Origin: Physella acuta
Taxonomy: Eukaryota; Mollusca; Gastropoda; Physidae
Reading direction: 5' to 3'
Assembly: GCF_028476545.1 (NCBI RefSeq)
Contig: NW_026731777.1
Coordinates: forward strand, 1-64,000
Length of the DNA: 64,000 bases
Below are positions 48,806-60,489 of the stretch, piece after piece. The notes beneath the pieces were generated by a model. The model ran no database searches. It saw nothing but the letters and a program-made list of their open reading frames with translations, and was not told the origin of the DNA. A program made the translations under genes and the position numbers. Position 1 is the stretch's first letter. Each line of letters begins with the position of its first letter.

Positions 48806-49585
48806 CACAACAAATTGCTTCATGTTTAGAGAGGTCACACAACAAATTGCTTCACGTTTGGAGAGGTCACACAACAAATTGCTTCATGTTTAGAGAGGTC
48901 ACACAACAAATTGCTTCACGTTTGGAGAGGTCACACAACAAATTGCTTCATGTTTGAAGAGGTCACACAACAAATTGCTTCATGTTTGAAGAGGTCACAC
49001 AACAAATTGCTTCATGTTTGGAGAGGTCACACAACAAATTGCTTCATGTTTGGAGAGGTCACACAACAAATTGCTTCATGTTTGGAGAGGTCACACAACA
49101 AATTGCTTCACGTTTGGAGAGGTCACACAACAAATTGCTTCATGTTTGGAGAGGTCACACAACAAATTGCTTCATATTTGGAGAGGTCACACAACAAATT
49201 GCTTCATGTTTAGAGAGGTCACACAACAAATTGCTTCATATTTGGAGAGGTCACACAACAAATTGCTTCATGTTTGGAGAGGTCACACAACAAATTGCTT
49301 CATGTTTAGAGAGGTCACACAACAAATTGCTTCATGTTTGGAGAGGTCACACAACAAATTGCTTCATGTTTAGAGAGGTCACACAACAAATTGCTTCATG
49401 TTTAGAGAGGTCACACAACAAATTGCTTCATATTTGGAGAGGTCACACAACAAATTGCTTCATGTTTGGAGAGGTCACACAACAAATTGCTTCATGTTTA
49501 GAGAGGTCACACAACAAATTGCTTCATGTTTAGAGAGGTCACACAACAAATTGCTTCACGTTTGGAGAGGTCACACAACAAATTC
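48806..49585. repeat. Coding-derived minisatellite, 32-bp unit
   Basis: About 24 units containing GAGAGGTCACACAACAAATT then GCTTCATGTTTG. On the minus strand the seed reads LLCxLSKREA, continuous with the piece MVQLQVLGLIGK below and with KEIIACKN above it. Confidence 0.96.
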
Positions 49586-50020
49586 TTGCACGCGATGATC
49601 TCCTTGCAAAATTTTTTTAAATACAATTGTTATTAATTTAATTAAGTATATTTTAAAATGTTTAACTTATTTTAAAGTAAAAAACAATATTTATAATTAC
49701 TTAGCAAGAAATTTCCTCAGAAGGTCTGCATGCCGTACAAAAATTCCAGCCATATGGAAGAGGATCTGCATTCTATTCCCAACGTGTCTCACAAAAGTTC
49801 CTCTTGATGATCTCTTAAAAAGGACTTGAATGCAGCAGGCTCTCCTTTGTGGCTGTATCTAATATAAAAACAAATTTGGTTTCGAAACAATAAAAAAAAA
49901 CAACATAAAATGCAGGGGGGGGGGGGGGGGGGAATGTGTACACTGGGGAAAGATATTAAGGCAAAAAAATATTAAGAAATTAGTTGGAAAAACTATGCTT
50001 ACCAACAACTAAATGGGTGT
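49586..50020. other. Unique DNA with a G run
   Basis: A G run lies at 49915-49932. No domain-bearing frame was recognised, although minus-strand relics of the family may be present near 49690-49860. Confidence 0.4.
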
Positions 50021-50029
50021 TGCCCTTTC

Positions 50030-50255
50030 CAGATGTGGCTTTCACTATCCCCTACACATCCAGATGTGGCTTTCACTATCCCCTACACATCCAGAGTGGC
50101 TTTCACTATCCCCTACACATCCAGATGTGGCTTTCACTATCCCCTACACATCCAGAGTGGCTTTCACTATCCCCTACACATCCAGAGTGGCTTTCACTAT
50201 CCCTTACACATCCAGAGTGGCTTTCACTATCCCCTACACATCCAGAGTGGCAAGA
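50030..50255. repeat. Minisatellite, 30-32-bp unit
   Basis: Seven units containing GTGGCTTTCACTATCCCCTA then CACATCCAGA, some with an additional TGT. Confidence 0.95.
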
Positions 50256-50384
50256 CTCTCCCTTTGTTGCCAGTGTCCAACTGGTGCACATTGAAATTTA
50301 GCTGGACAAACTGCATGAAGTCACTATAGACTGATGCCCACTCCTTCAATGAAGCAATGATATGTCCCGAGTAATCCTTTGTTT

Positions 50385-50685
50385 TACCACCAACTCTTGC
50401 AGTTGACACAACATAAATCTTCTTATAGGGTTCTGTAGATATGTCCAGTGTAATCCTCTGTTTTACCACCAACTCTTGCAGTTGACACAACATAAATCTT
50501 CTTATAGGGTTCTGTAGATATGTCCAGTGTAATCCTCTGTTTTACCACCAACTCTTGCAGTTGACTAGTTGACACAACATAAATCTTCTTATAGGGTTCT
50601 GTAGATATGTCCAGTGTAATCCTTTGTTTTACCACCAACTCTTGCAGTTGAGACAACATAAATCTTCTTATAGGGTTCTATAGAG
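50385..50685. repeat. Coding-derived tandem repeat, ~79-bp unit
   Basis: Four units containing TTTTACCACCAACTCTTGCA, GTTGACACAACATAAATCTT and CTTATAGGGTTCTGTAGATA. On the minus strand they repeat LQELVVKQRITLDISTEPYK, a coding-like segment. Confidence 0.94.
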
Positions 50686-50975
50686 ATAGAAAAAGTGTTC
50701 AAGTGTTTTATTCAACCTTTGTAGCTGCATTAACAGCAATACCTGCTGACATGCAACTCTGAATAGCCTTGCCAACCTGGATGAGGGCCAACACTCCCAG
50801 TTCATGAACCATCCTTGCAGTACTTGAAGGGTTGAGGCATTCTTGTCTGCTTACCTGGGAAAAACACTCGCAAATAATACTGGACAACACGACTTAACAG
50901 GAACATTTGACATCACTGACCTCAGTTAGCTTGCTCTTTGACAAACTGTAGCCATGTATGGCAGGCTCCTCCATA

Positions 50976-52100
50976 TCTGCTGCAGTCAAACAATCCAACT
51001 GATCAGTAAGTTGCAGGTTGTCCTCCATATCTGCTGCAGTCAAACAATCCAACTGATCAGTAAGTTGCAGGTATATCTGCTTCAGTCAAACAATCCAACT
51101 GATCAGTAAGTTGCAGGTATATCTGCTTCAGTCAAACAATCCAACTGATCAGTAAGTTGCAGGTTGTCCTCCATATCTGCTGCAGTCAAACAATCCAACT
51201 GATCAGTAAGTTGCAGGTATATCTGCTTCAGTCAAACAATCCAACTGATCAGTAAGTTGCAGGTATATCTGCTTCAGTCAAACAATCCAACTGATCAGTA
51301 AGTTGCAGGTTGTCCTCCATATCTGCTGCAGTCAAACAATCCAACTGATCAGTAAGTTGCAGGTTGTCCTCCATATCTGCTGCAGTCAAACAATCCAACT
51401 GATCAGTAAGTTGCAGGTTGTCCTCCATATCTGCTGCAGTCAAACAATCCAACTGATCCGTAAGTTGCAGGTTGTCCTCCATATCTGCTGCAGTCAAACA
51501 ATCCAACTGATCCGTAAGTTGCAGGTTGTCCTCCATATCTGCTGCAGTCAAACAATCCAACTGATCCGTAAGTTGCAGGTTGTCCTCCATATCTGCTGCA
51601 GTCAAACAATCCAACTGATCCGTAAGTTGCAGGTTGTCCTCCATATCTGCTGCAGTCAAACAATCCAACTGATCAGTAAGTTGCAGGTATATCTGCTTCA
51701 GTCAAACAATCCAACTGATCCGTAAGTTGCAGGTTGTCCTCCATATCTGCTGCAGTCAAACAATCCAACTGATCAGTAAGTTACAGGTTGTCCTCCATAT
51801 CTGCTGCAGTCAAACAATCCAACTGATCAGTAAGTTACAGGTTGTCCTCCATATCTGCTGCAGTCAAACAATCCAACTGATCCGTAAGTTGCAGGTTGTC
51901 CTCCATATCTGCTGCAGTCAAACAATCCAACTGATCAGTAAGTTGCAGGTATATCTGCTGCAGTCAAACAATCCAACTGATCAGTAAGTTGCAGGTATAT
52001 CTGCTTCAGTCAAACAATCCAACTGATCAGTAAGTTGCAGGTTGTCCTCCATATCTGCTGCAGTCAAACAATCCAACTGATCAGTAAGTTACAGGTTGTC
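50976..52100. repeat. Coding-derived minisatellite, 54-bp and 46-bp units
   Basis: About 22 units containing GCAGTCAAACAATCCAACTG and ATCAGTAAGTTGCAGG. The long form adds TTGTCCTCCATATCTGCT, the short form TATATCTGCTT. Long and short forms alternate in blocks. The long unit is 18 codons and on the minus strand reads DCLTAADMEDNLQLTDQL; it is seeded from the coiled-coil piece ending at 52090. Confidence 0.96.
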
Positions 52101-52479
52101 TTCCAAAAGCTTGCTATTCTCACTCTCAACCTTTCTCAGCTCTGTGATAAACTTCTGTATCCCAGCCACAGCAGTTTCCTTCTCTGCCACAAGTCAGTCA
52201 ATCTCAACCGCTCCCTCATTCACCTCACAAGTTGAAAAATCTAAAACACTTACATCCTCACTCCCAACAACCACTCTCTCACTCAGCGATAGGTCATGGC
52301 TTGTAGAGTCCTGTTCTTCTAATGGTTGAAAGGGAAACTGTGGATTCAGGATGTCTATGATGTTCTCCCCATGATAAGTTGTTCTCTTTTTCAACAGCTT
52401 GACATCTTTCAGTAGGTATGCAACTGCAAATTCAATCTTATTAAAAACAATTGAGACATTCCATCTCAATATAGTCAAA

Positions 52480-53260
52480 TACTATTAATAGTAAAAAGAA
52501 TGTTAATTAAATTTACTAATACTAGGCCTAATATATAATTATTAGCCTAATTATATTATATAGTAATATATAGCCTAGATTAGATCTAGCTTAACAAAGA
52601 ATCTGAAAAGCTGAAATAAGAATTAGAAACTAGGGCCTATTATTATTAAATAATATTATTTATGATAGAACAAAGTAAAAGTACTAGATTTTCTAGATCT
52701 AGAACTAGATCTAGTAAAGTGAAAGTACATTTAAAAAGGAATATTAATTAATAATTGAGCCTAATAATTATTATTTGGAGTCTTACAATGCACAATCAAT
52801 TGATTCAATAAACAATAAATCAGTCTTAGACTTAATTTTCTTAGAGTCTAAGTCTTTAACTCAAGTTCAAGTTAACTAAGTTAAGTCTTTAAGACTTTAT
52901 AATTAACTTTAAGTCTAGATCTACTGATCTAGATTCTAGATCTAGGAATCTAGATCTAAGAATCTAGATCTAGAATCTAGATTTCTAGACTTGTACATCA
53001 GATAAAAATCGAGATTTAAATACTAAAAATAATTAATAGTATAAGATCTAGAGAAATCTAGGCCTATCTTTCTTAATAATTTTAAAACAGTTGAGTGTAG
53101 CAAAACAACTGATTTTAGACCAAATTCAAATAGATTTGAAAGCAGTTGTCCCCTTAGCCTTAGTTAGTTAGATTTTAGAAAAGATAAACACGACGGTCTT
53201 GTGTTACTGTGTTAGGTCTACTGCTTACATCTAACTCTAGTTACGTCTAGTACATCTAGT
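52480..53260. other. Non-coding DNA rich in CTAGATCT words
   Basis: AT-rich with dense TCTAGA, AGATCT and AGTCTTAAG words (especially 52910-52990). No gene. Confidence 0.55.
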
Positions 53261-53261
53261 A

Positions 53262-53305
53262 ACTAGATCTAGATCTAGATCTAGATCTAGATCTAAGATC
53301 TAGAC
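53262..53305. repeat. AGATCT hexanucleotide tract
   Basis: Five to six perfect or near-perfect AGATCT units, each self-complementary. Confidence 0.9.
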
Positions 53306-54030
53306 TCTAGAGTACACATTAGGGTAGGCCTATTTATTTCAAATCCTATATTGCCAGATAATATGGGAAGTGCAAGGCTGATACATTAACATTTGCAATC
53401 AATATTTTTGGTTGCAAATATTTTGATACTTTGCACTTAAATTTAGGGTATTTTTTTTTCTTTTTACTAAAATGTTTTTTTTTCATAAAATATCTGCTTT
53501 AAAAATAATTTTATGCGAAATTTATAGAGATCTTAAAGTAAAATAAAACAACAACACAAAAATAACTAGATCTAGTTCTAAATGTTATTTGGGCAATATA
53601 GATCTAGGCCTAGTGTTTATCCCCTGCCGGAACCTACGGCTACAATTTCGCTTTTTTACCCTATTTTTACTTTTTCGTAAAGAGAAAGTTTAGTAATCGT
53701 GCAAAAATTCGAATGCGCCATTTTTCCGGCCGTTCGCTGTGACATGTATCAGTCTTTGATAAATAAAAGTGTTAGTAAACTTTCCCTAAACTTTGTATTC
53801 TGATATATTTAACAGTAAGGGTTGGGTTAACACGTCAAGTGTAATCAGGCTATAGAGGGTTACAAGTTTGAGACCAAACCGCTCTTTGTCGAGGCAAAAC
53901 GTTCTCAGGAGATGTTTGTAAAAATACGATTTTATGTGCTAAGTTAGGGTGGGTGTTGGAGGGGGGGGGGAAGAGGGGATGGATATTCATGTTACTCGCC
54001 TCTTTCACATCTGACTGTATTGACAGGTGG
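53306..54030. other. Non-coding DNA
   Basis: Around 53670-53800 AAACTTTC-type words recall the interspersed repeat at 9687 but the match is weak. No gene is called; the frame 53850-54365 (minus) is produced by G/C runs. Confidence 0.45.
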
Positions 54031-54042
54031 TCAGCTGGCGAG

Positions 54043-54259
54043 CAGAGTTTCTTCCAGGCATCTCTTCGGGGGGGGGGGGGGGGGGGCGATAAAATTCTAC
54101 CCCCCCCCCCGAACGAATTTAAATTTATACAATTTATATAGAGAATATAAACTTTTAACAGTGTCCGCCCCCACCCCCAAAGAAAGCCTACCGCCCCCAC
54201 CCCCCGAAAATTGCAAGGCCCCCCCCCCCCCCGGAGAAAAAAGTCTGGAAGAAACACTG
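54043..54259. mobile_element. hAT-type MITE (CAG(A/T)GTTTCTTCCAG ends)
   Basis: A 217-bp element: left CAGAGTTTCTTCCAGGC, right GTCTGGAAGAAACACTG; target duplication CTGGCGAG / TTGGCGAG (54035-54042, 54260-54267), 7 of 8. The interior has several G and C runs. A truncated relative is at 5883-6043. Confidence 0.88.
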
Positions 54260-54519
54260 TTGGCGAGGACTGGAGCCGGGGGTCTGGTATGCTTACTCCA
54301 GTTTGTCTTTGCTTTAACAACGAATACCTACCTGAAAAAAAGTTTATCAGTGTCAACATATACATATACTAGCACTCACTTTAAAAAAAAATATTTCGAG
54401 CATCAAACACGTCAAGTTTAATACACAAAGTTGTTTCTAGTCAACTGTACTGCCTCCCATGACGTCACTCTCCTGGTCGTCCTCAGTGTATAGCGTCAAC
54501 CGTGGTGCTGCTGGGTCTA

Positions 54520-54735
54520 CAGATGACATTAACACCATTTACAGATGACATTAACACCATATACAGATGACATAAACACCATATACAGATGACATAACAC
54601 CATATACAGATGACATTAACACCATATACAGATGACATTAACACCATATACATATGACATTCAAACCATATACAGATGACATTAACACCATATACAGATG
54701 ACATTAACACCATATACAGATGACATTAACAACCA
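54520..54735. repeat. Minisatellite, 22-bp unit
   Basis: About ten units of GATGACATTAACACCATATA plus CA. Confidence 0.94.
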
Positions 54736-54890
54736 CCCATAAAATAAAAATGGGATTTACCACCCACCACATATAATTATCAATAAAAAAGTTTTTAAAA
54801 ACCCACGTTTTCTGATTGAACTAAAAATTAGAAAATAAATGCTATACATCACAATAATGTAAGCGATCACTCTACTATAAGCGATGAAAA

Positions 54891-55049
54891 ACGTGGGGCG
54901 CCGAAGTAAAAGTTTTTTTATCGGTCATTGTTAATATAAGATGTAAAAGTTATATTACTATTGATTAGATAATACTATTGACTTTTATTAGGGAGCTTGT
55001 CGAGAGTCAACAGTATTAGAAACTGTAAGAAAATCACGGCGCCCCACGT
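54891..55049. mobile_element. Possible small inverted-repeat element
   Basis: A perfect 13-bp inverted repeat ACGTGGGGCGCCG / CGGCGCCCCACGT bounds 159 bp that include a second inner inverted pair (AATACTATTGACT / AGTCAACAGTATT). No target duplication is evident; a structured non-transposon site is possible. Confidence 0.4.
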
Positions 55050-55269
55050 AGATTTAATTTGTTTCTGTGACAATGTATCAATAAAGGATGAGGATTTTAC
55101 TTAATAGACAGTACATAAGTATGCTCTAAATAAATAATTAGTTCTAGCGTTTGTTTAGTGTCGTGCGATAACTGCCTTATCCCCCTAGGCGATACGATTT
55201 AATACGTGAAAGTAAATAAATATAGCAAAATGGACAAGTTTTAGATTAGTGCTGAAAAGTTAAAAAAAA

Positions 55270-55522
55270 TTCATAAAAAACGTTTTAATAACAAGCTTTT
55301 GTGTAATAAAGCACTAAAAAGTAGAAAACAAATTATAGACTACTATTTAATTAACTATAAAGAAAAGCGTGGGTGTCTTCCTTAACATTAGTAAAAGTAT
55401 CCAATATATACTAAAGTGACCCACGCGCTTTCTTTATAGTTATTTAAATAGTAGTCTATAGTTTATTTTCTACTTTTAGTGCATTATTACATAAAAGCTT
55501 GTTGTTAAAACGTTTTTTATGA
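55270..55522. repeat. Large foldback, arms ~105 bp
   Basis: Left arm 55270-55375 (CATAAAAAACGTTTTAATAA...AAGCGTGGGTG) and right arm 55415-55522 (CCCACGCGCTTTCTTTATAG...CGTTTTTTATG) are near-perfect inverses around a loop of about 40 bp. The arm end recurs at 57415-57440. Confidence 0.9.
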
Positions 55523-57440
55523 AAAAAAATTCAGTACTTTACATGATTTATTTACAATAGAGTTACATGACTAAAAACCAGTGCGCGCCTACTGAACGTG
55601 ATGGCGCAGCTATTGAACGTGATGGAGCAGTTATTGAACGTGATGACGCATGTGGTGCGGTTGGATAGACATCCAATTAAGTCAAATTTAATTTCAGATT
55701 GCATTGTCTTCATGTCTTGACCCACGTGTCAAATGTGAATCGTATCTGTCAAGTAAAAGTGACCGAATTGTTACTCCTGCGTTTCGATCTAGACTGACGA
55801 CAGACTGACGACTGACGAGGAAGTGAGTTAAATAAAAGCTTGTAAAAATAGTAGTTACGATAGTACACAACGGCCGAACGTCTCTGCTAGTGTACTTCAC
55901 AACAAATATATGTGACCTCAAACGTGACACTGTAGGACACAGCAGAGATCTAGAACATTCCTGACATTGCTAGTGTAGATAAACCGGGAGTGATCTCCCC
56001 AAAACTTTCTCGAATATTCTAATATAAAACTACGGGGGATGGCAATTCGGGATTAAGACTTCTAGACATGATTTTTAATCCATTTTAAATACTCAAACTT
56101 TTTAAAATAGAATACAATCTCGTAGAAAAAAGAATTGCACACCAAGTGAACGCTAAATAAAGATGTGCATAATATTGCGCAATATTATTAGTACTTTATA
56201 AATTTACATTAGTTTTTTGAGAAATCGGAAGTAGCGTAAATTACTACTTCCGGTCAATGGAAATTACTCAAAATTTAACAGAAGGTAGAGAATTAGATAT
56301 TTTACTTACAGGTGAAATTTCATTTATCTATCTGAAATAGTACTCAAGTTATAGGCTTTTGAAAAATTCAAAGTAGAAAAAGTGCCACTTCCGGTTATTG
56401 GAAATCGCTCAAAAGTTGATACGGATCTACGATTTTAATAAAATACTTATATATGAAATTTCATCAACCTAGCCGTAACGGTACTCAAGTTATCCTGTTT
56501 ACACACGGACAGACAGACAGGCACACAGACATACGGACAGAATTGCAAAGCCCAGTTTTTCAGACTGGATTACGCACAAAACCTCTTAATTTTGATAAAT
56601 CTGGATTGATAATTTTTGCCCGTTTAAAATAAGTCCTCTGTACTTCGGATGTGATGAAGGACTGAGGTGTAATACGGTGAAAATTGTTAAAATTTAAAGT
56701 GATTTTTGTGCACTATTACAATACTTTCTCTATACTTCGTATATACGAGAAAGTAAAAAAACCAAACATGAAGCTGAGGCTATTTTAAGTAACGTTTTGA
56801 AACATTTAACAATGGAGTTACATTTATGTGTTTCTATAAGCGGGGAGAATATTTTTAGCGCAATTTCCATTCTGGAGAATTGCGTTTATTAACCCGTCAT
56901 TTCTGGATGGATGGATGAATGGATGGATGTGTGTCCGCAGCTTTAAGTCATATCTCCTCCTCAACGAAGCAATATCAAGGACTAGTTCCAAAAGCAATTA
57001 TGTTAAGCAAGTTACGAGGATGAACATAGGCCATAAAAATTCATGGTTTCTTCATGGATTTCCCGGAAAAGCAAAAAAAAAACCTCGAAAAAATGCATTT
57101 TTTGGCCCATATCTCGGCAACCAGACCACTTAGCGACTTGAAACATGTACCAATCGATTTCTGCCATAATTTAGAACAATATTGCCGAAGAAAGTTTTCA
57201 TATCCTTTCGTTCGGTCTCAAAAATTTTTTTGAATTAATTAAAATTTGGACCGAATTAGTAGGCATTTTATCCAACCACACCACACGCGTCATCACGTTC
57301 AATAGCTGCGCCATCACGTTTAATGGCTGCGACATCATGTTCGGTAGCTAGGCGCGCAATGGTTTTTAGTCATGTTACTCTATTGTAAATAAAACATGTA
57401 AAATACTGAAAAAAATAAATAAAAAACGTTTTAATAACTA
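55500..57440. mobile_element. Foldback-type element with ~165-bp inverted ends
   Basis: 55510-55670 and 57272-57440 are inverse copies: both contain the block built on AACGTGATGGCGCAGCTATT (two to three tandem variants), GACTAAAAACCA, TTGTAAATAAA and the AAAAAACGTTTTAATAAC end. They bound about 1.6 kb that contains copy 2 of the 9687-family repeat. No transposase is recognised. It may be a Foldback-like element or two insertions of one element in opposite orientation. Confidence 0.65.
55993..56755 (+). mobile_element. Interspersed repeat, copy 2 (without SINE)
   Basis: It matches 9687-10335 over 55993-56350 and goes on to a terminal TATATACGAGAAAGTA (56740-56755), the exact inverse of the first 16 bp of copy 1. 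At 56130-56150 it has the uninterrupted site where copy 1 carries a SINE. A stretch ACGGACAGACAGACAGGCAC (about 56505) is simple repeat. Confidence 0.75.
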
Positions 57441-59588
57441 ACCAATGGTTTTACTAACCCTGCTCTTGATTTACGCTACGACAGAGCTATTTTTAGATAA
57501 CATAAGCAGATTGCGCTAAAATTGTCACTAGACTTTTTTAAATTACTTGTTTTCTATTTAAAAGCAAAATTCATCCACAATGCAAGTGAAAACTTATGTC
57601 ACATCTTAAAAATTCCATATTGTTTGCCTATCCACATTATCGAAGGCCTTCTCAAAGTCTACAAAGCAGATGTTAAGTGGGGCTGTTCTACAATAATTTT
57701 AAGAGTGGCTATCTGATCTGTGCAAGATCTGAAAGTGGTTAACTTTATCTTTAAACTATATATATTTAAATTTGACTAGACTGTCATCATATAAGCATAA
57801 GGAGGCTATTTTTTTCCGTGCAAAAAAAAAAACAATTTAAAAGTTTAATAGAACCATTATTTTTTATTAGGGTTAGTGTAGTTTTAGCACCTTGTAAGAT
57901 AGTCATGTATTGTTGTTATATTAAAGCCTAACACTCACGTACTGTAAACATGAAGAAAAAATAAAGCTCTTTTGTCCAAGTCTGTACGTGATTAAAACAG
58001 TCTGTGTTAACAATAGTCTGACAATTACAGAGATTTTTTTTTCAATGGCTTTTATAACCAAAATACCATGAATAAACGGCTGTAATACAATTATTTTGAC
58101 ATACTATCTCCACGACACACTAGATTTTTGTTTCATACTTGATTTATTTTTAAGTACGAGAAAACATTTGGATAATGAAAAACTCATAAAAGGGTTTTCA
58201 CTGGTCGGCTTGACGTTTTTTTAAATTTACTCTTGGCTGACTCATTCCTGGAGGGATGAATAAACAAATCTATATACAGGTTTTTTGTAAACTGCCTCTG
58301 TGTGTAAATGAGCAAAGCGTGGTAAATACCACTCAAGTGTAAAGTAGTCACGACAGCTAAAGTAAAAAAAATAAAGTATCAATTAGCATTTGATTTCAAC
58401 TATGTACAGTTAATTTTAGTGAAGTTCAATTAAGTTTACTGATAGAGTGTAGCATTGAGAGTGTAATGAAATTGACGTTTAGACGGTAGAGAGAAAGTAA
58501 ACAAAGTAAAGAACATCTGTCTCATGCACTCCACACCTTCTCCAAATCTGAATCAATTCAATAAGTGAAGTTTTTTTTTATCTTACTTTTTTCTATGTAA
58601 ATAAAAAGTAAGTTAAACTTTTTTTTTCCATCAAATAATATGAGGATATACTATATTGTGTAATAATAGTTAACCATGCGCAGACAAACAATTGAACTAA
58701 AAAAATATGTTGAAACGCTTATTGTAACAAGCTTTTAGTTCAATGAAAATAAGAAAGGAAAACAATTTTGATTTATTGAAGCTCATGAGACCGTTTATAT
58801 ATTTTAGGGACCAAACATGTATTAAAAAGAGAAAGTATGTTTTTTTTTTTACTATTTTGTATTGCATTTAAAAGCTTGCTACAAAGAAGTTTTTAAAATG
58901 TTTTATTTTAAACCTTCATTCACTTGTTTGAAATTAAACTGACACTACATAGGCTACGACTAAAATATTTGCTTTAATCAGTTATTTGATCGAAATTAAA
59001 TTGCAACTACATAGGCTACGACTAAAATATTTTACCTAACTTGATTGCATATGTAAAAATGACATTTAGGACATGGTGATTCATGGGGAAGTTTTCTATT
59101 CTACTAGCTTTCCACTTAAGGGACAATTGTAGAAAGATTCAAAAATTTATTTATATCTATTTAAAACGGGAAGTATATATTTTTGTAAATGTTCGAGTGA
59201 CAAAAGCATTGAAAGTGCTGTTAAAATTTCTTCATATAATGGAACCCAAGCTACATATATTAGAAAAGGAGCTTAAGAATGTATTTTTGTCATACCCTAA
59301 TGGTATTTTCTAGATGCGAGGCGTGAAAACCAAATATATTAATATAGACCTCCAGATACGCATCTGGGGCCTACACATTAGATGTCTGATGTCTGATGTC
59401 TGATGTCTGCACAGAAGAATGTAAAACATTTATTAACATAGTCGGCCTTTAAAAAGATTTGCTTGGCAATGAAATGGTAAACAAAATCTTAGTTATTATA
59501 GACACGAGATATATTCCGCGACTTTTCGAAGGCAGCCCTGGTAAAAGAGAAAGGGAGAAAGGGAGGGGGGGGGGGGGAGGGGGTGATG
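57441..59588. other. Non-coding AT-rich DNA
   Basis: No gene is recognised. GGCTACGACTAAAATATTT is duplicated at 58951 and 59011, and ATGTCTG is repeated four times at 59382-59408. Frames at 57522 and 59083 are short and featureless. A G run lies at 59562-59577. Confidence 0.5.
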
Positions 59589-59589
59589 G

Positions 59590-60102
59590 TATCAAATGGC
59601 TGGGCAATATGTGGGACTGGGCAATATGTGGGACTGGGCATTATGTGGGACTGGGCAATATGTGGGACTGGGCAATATGTGGGACTGGGCAATATGTGGG
59701 ACTAGGCAATATGTGGGACTGGGCAATATGTGGGACTGGGCAATATGTGGGACTGGGCAATATGTGGGACTGGTCTATATGTGGGACTGGACAATATGTG
59801 GGACTGGGCAATATGTAGGACTGGGCAATATGTGGGACTGGGCAATATGTGGGACTGGGCAATATGTGGGACTCGGCAATATGTGGGACTGGGCAATATG
59901 CGGGACTGGGCAATATGTGGGACTGGGCAATATGTGGGACTCGGCAATATGTGGGACTGGGCAATATGTGGGACTGGGCAATATGTGGGACTGGGCAATA
60001 TGTGGGACTGGGCAATATGTGGGACTGGGCAATATGTGGGACTGGGCAATATGTGGGACTGGGCAATATGTGGGACTGGGCAATATGTGGGACTGGGCTA
60101 GA
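59590..60102. repeat. Minisatellite, 17-bp unit
   Basis: Thirty units of GGGACTGGGCAATATGT, with few substitutions. All three phases of both strands stay open, giving long artefactual frames. Confidence 0.97.
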
Positions 60103-60488
60103 TTTTGTTTGCAGAAGTGCTGAGGGCATCAGAGCACCGGACCAGGCAAGGCGATACGAAAGAGCCAACTTTGGTACCCAACATCTAACGGTCTGAAATG
60201 GTGTAATATACTAGGGTTTCAAAGATTCGTCCTGTATGCATACAACAAAACAACAATTTAATTCAGGTGTTTTGCAAAACCATTTAGAAATGGCCAATGA
60301 ATTAACATATTGCAGGCGAATATTAGAAACTGCTCTTATTTATCTTCAACGGTTTTAGCCAATCACTTCTTTCCATCGATAGAATATGCGGCCAATTTGG
60401 ACCAAAACTATTAATGTACTCAATACGCCAAATATATTGATCATCAAGCCAAACCTCAACATTTCAAAACATTGCATTTAAATTATAA
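60103..60488. other. Unique non-coding DNA
   Basis: No gene or known repeat is recognised. Confidence 0.5.
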
Positions 60489-60489
60489 A

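Larger units (their letters stand above)
47200..52425 (-). pseudogene. Collinear decayed gene of an uncharacterised repeat-associated family
   Basis: Separate minus-strand coding pieces lie in one consistent order: 52425-52194 (Lys-rich, TTYHGENIIDILNPQFPF); 52190-52090 (coiled coil, IQKFITELRKVESENSKL); 50975-50921 (EPAIHGYSLSKSKLTE); 50854-50716 (SSTARMVHELGVLALIQVGK); 50390-50258 (FMQFVQLNFNVHQLD); 48800-48676 (QVLGLIGKLITGPWMKPVYK); 48560-48300 (VLLHQLERYLVGDLSKP, VPPHNMFAERCLSIADY); 48230-48070 (MREACKLLQHEIDSDIIWHL); 47335-47245 (GSFLQRILGKEDLVG). A 66-bp intron with GT..AG ends (50920-50855) joins two of them. I recall similar proteins in repetitive DNA of molluscs, cnidarians and fish, but know no name or function. 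The spaces between pieces are filled by tandem arrays. It is dead; whether it was a host gene or a transposon gene is open. Confidence 0.55.

Noticed and set aside
53850-54421. 171- and 133-residue frames
   Set aside because: Pro/Gly-rich frames created by the G and C runs of a MITE.
59596-60196. Several long frames with GLGNMWDWAICGTGQY
   Set aside because: 17-bp array open in all frames; no coding signal.
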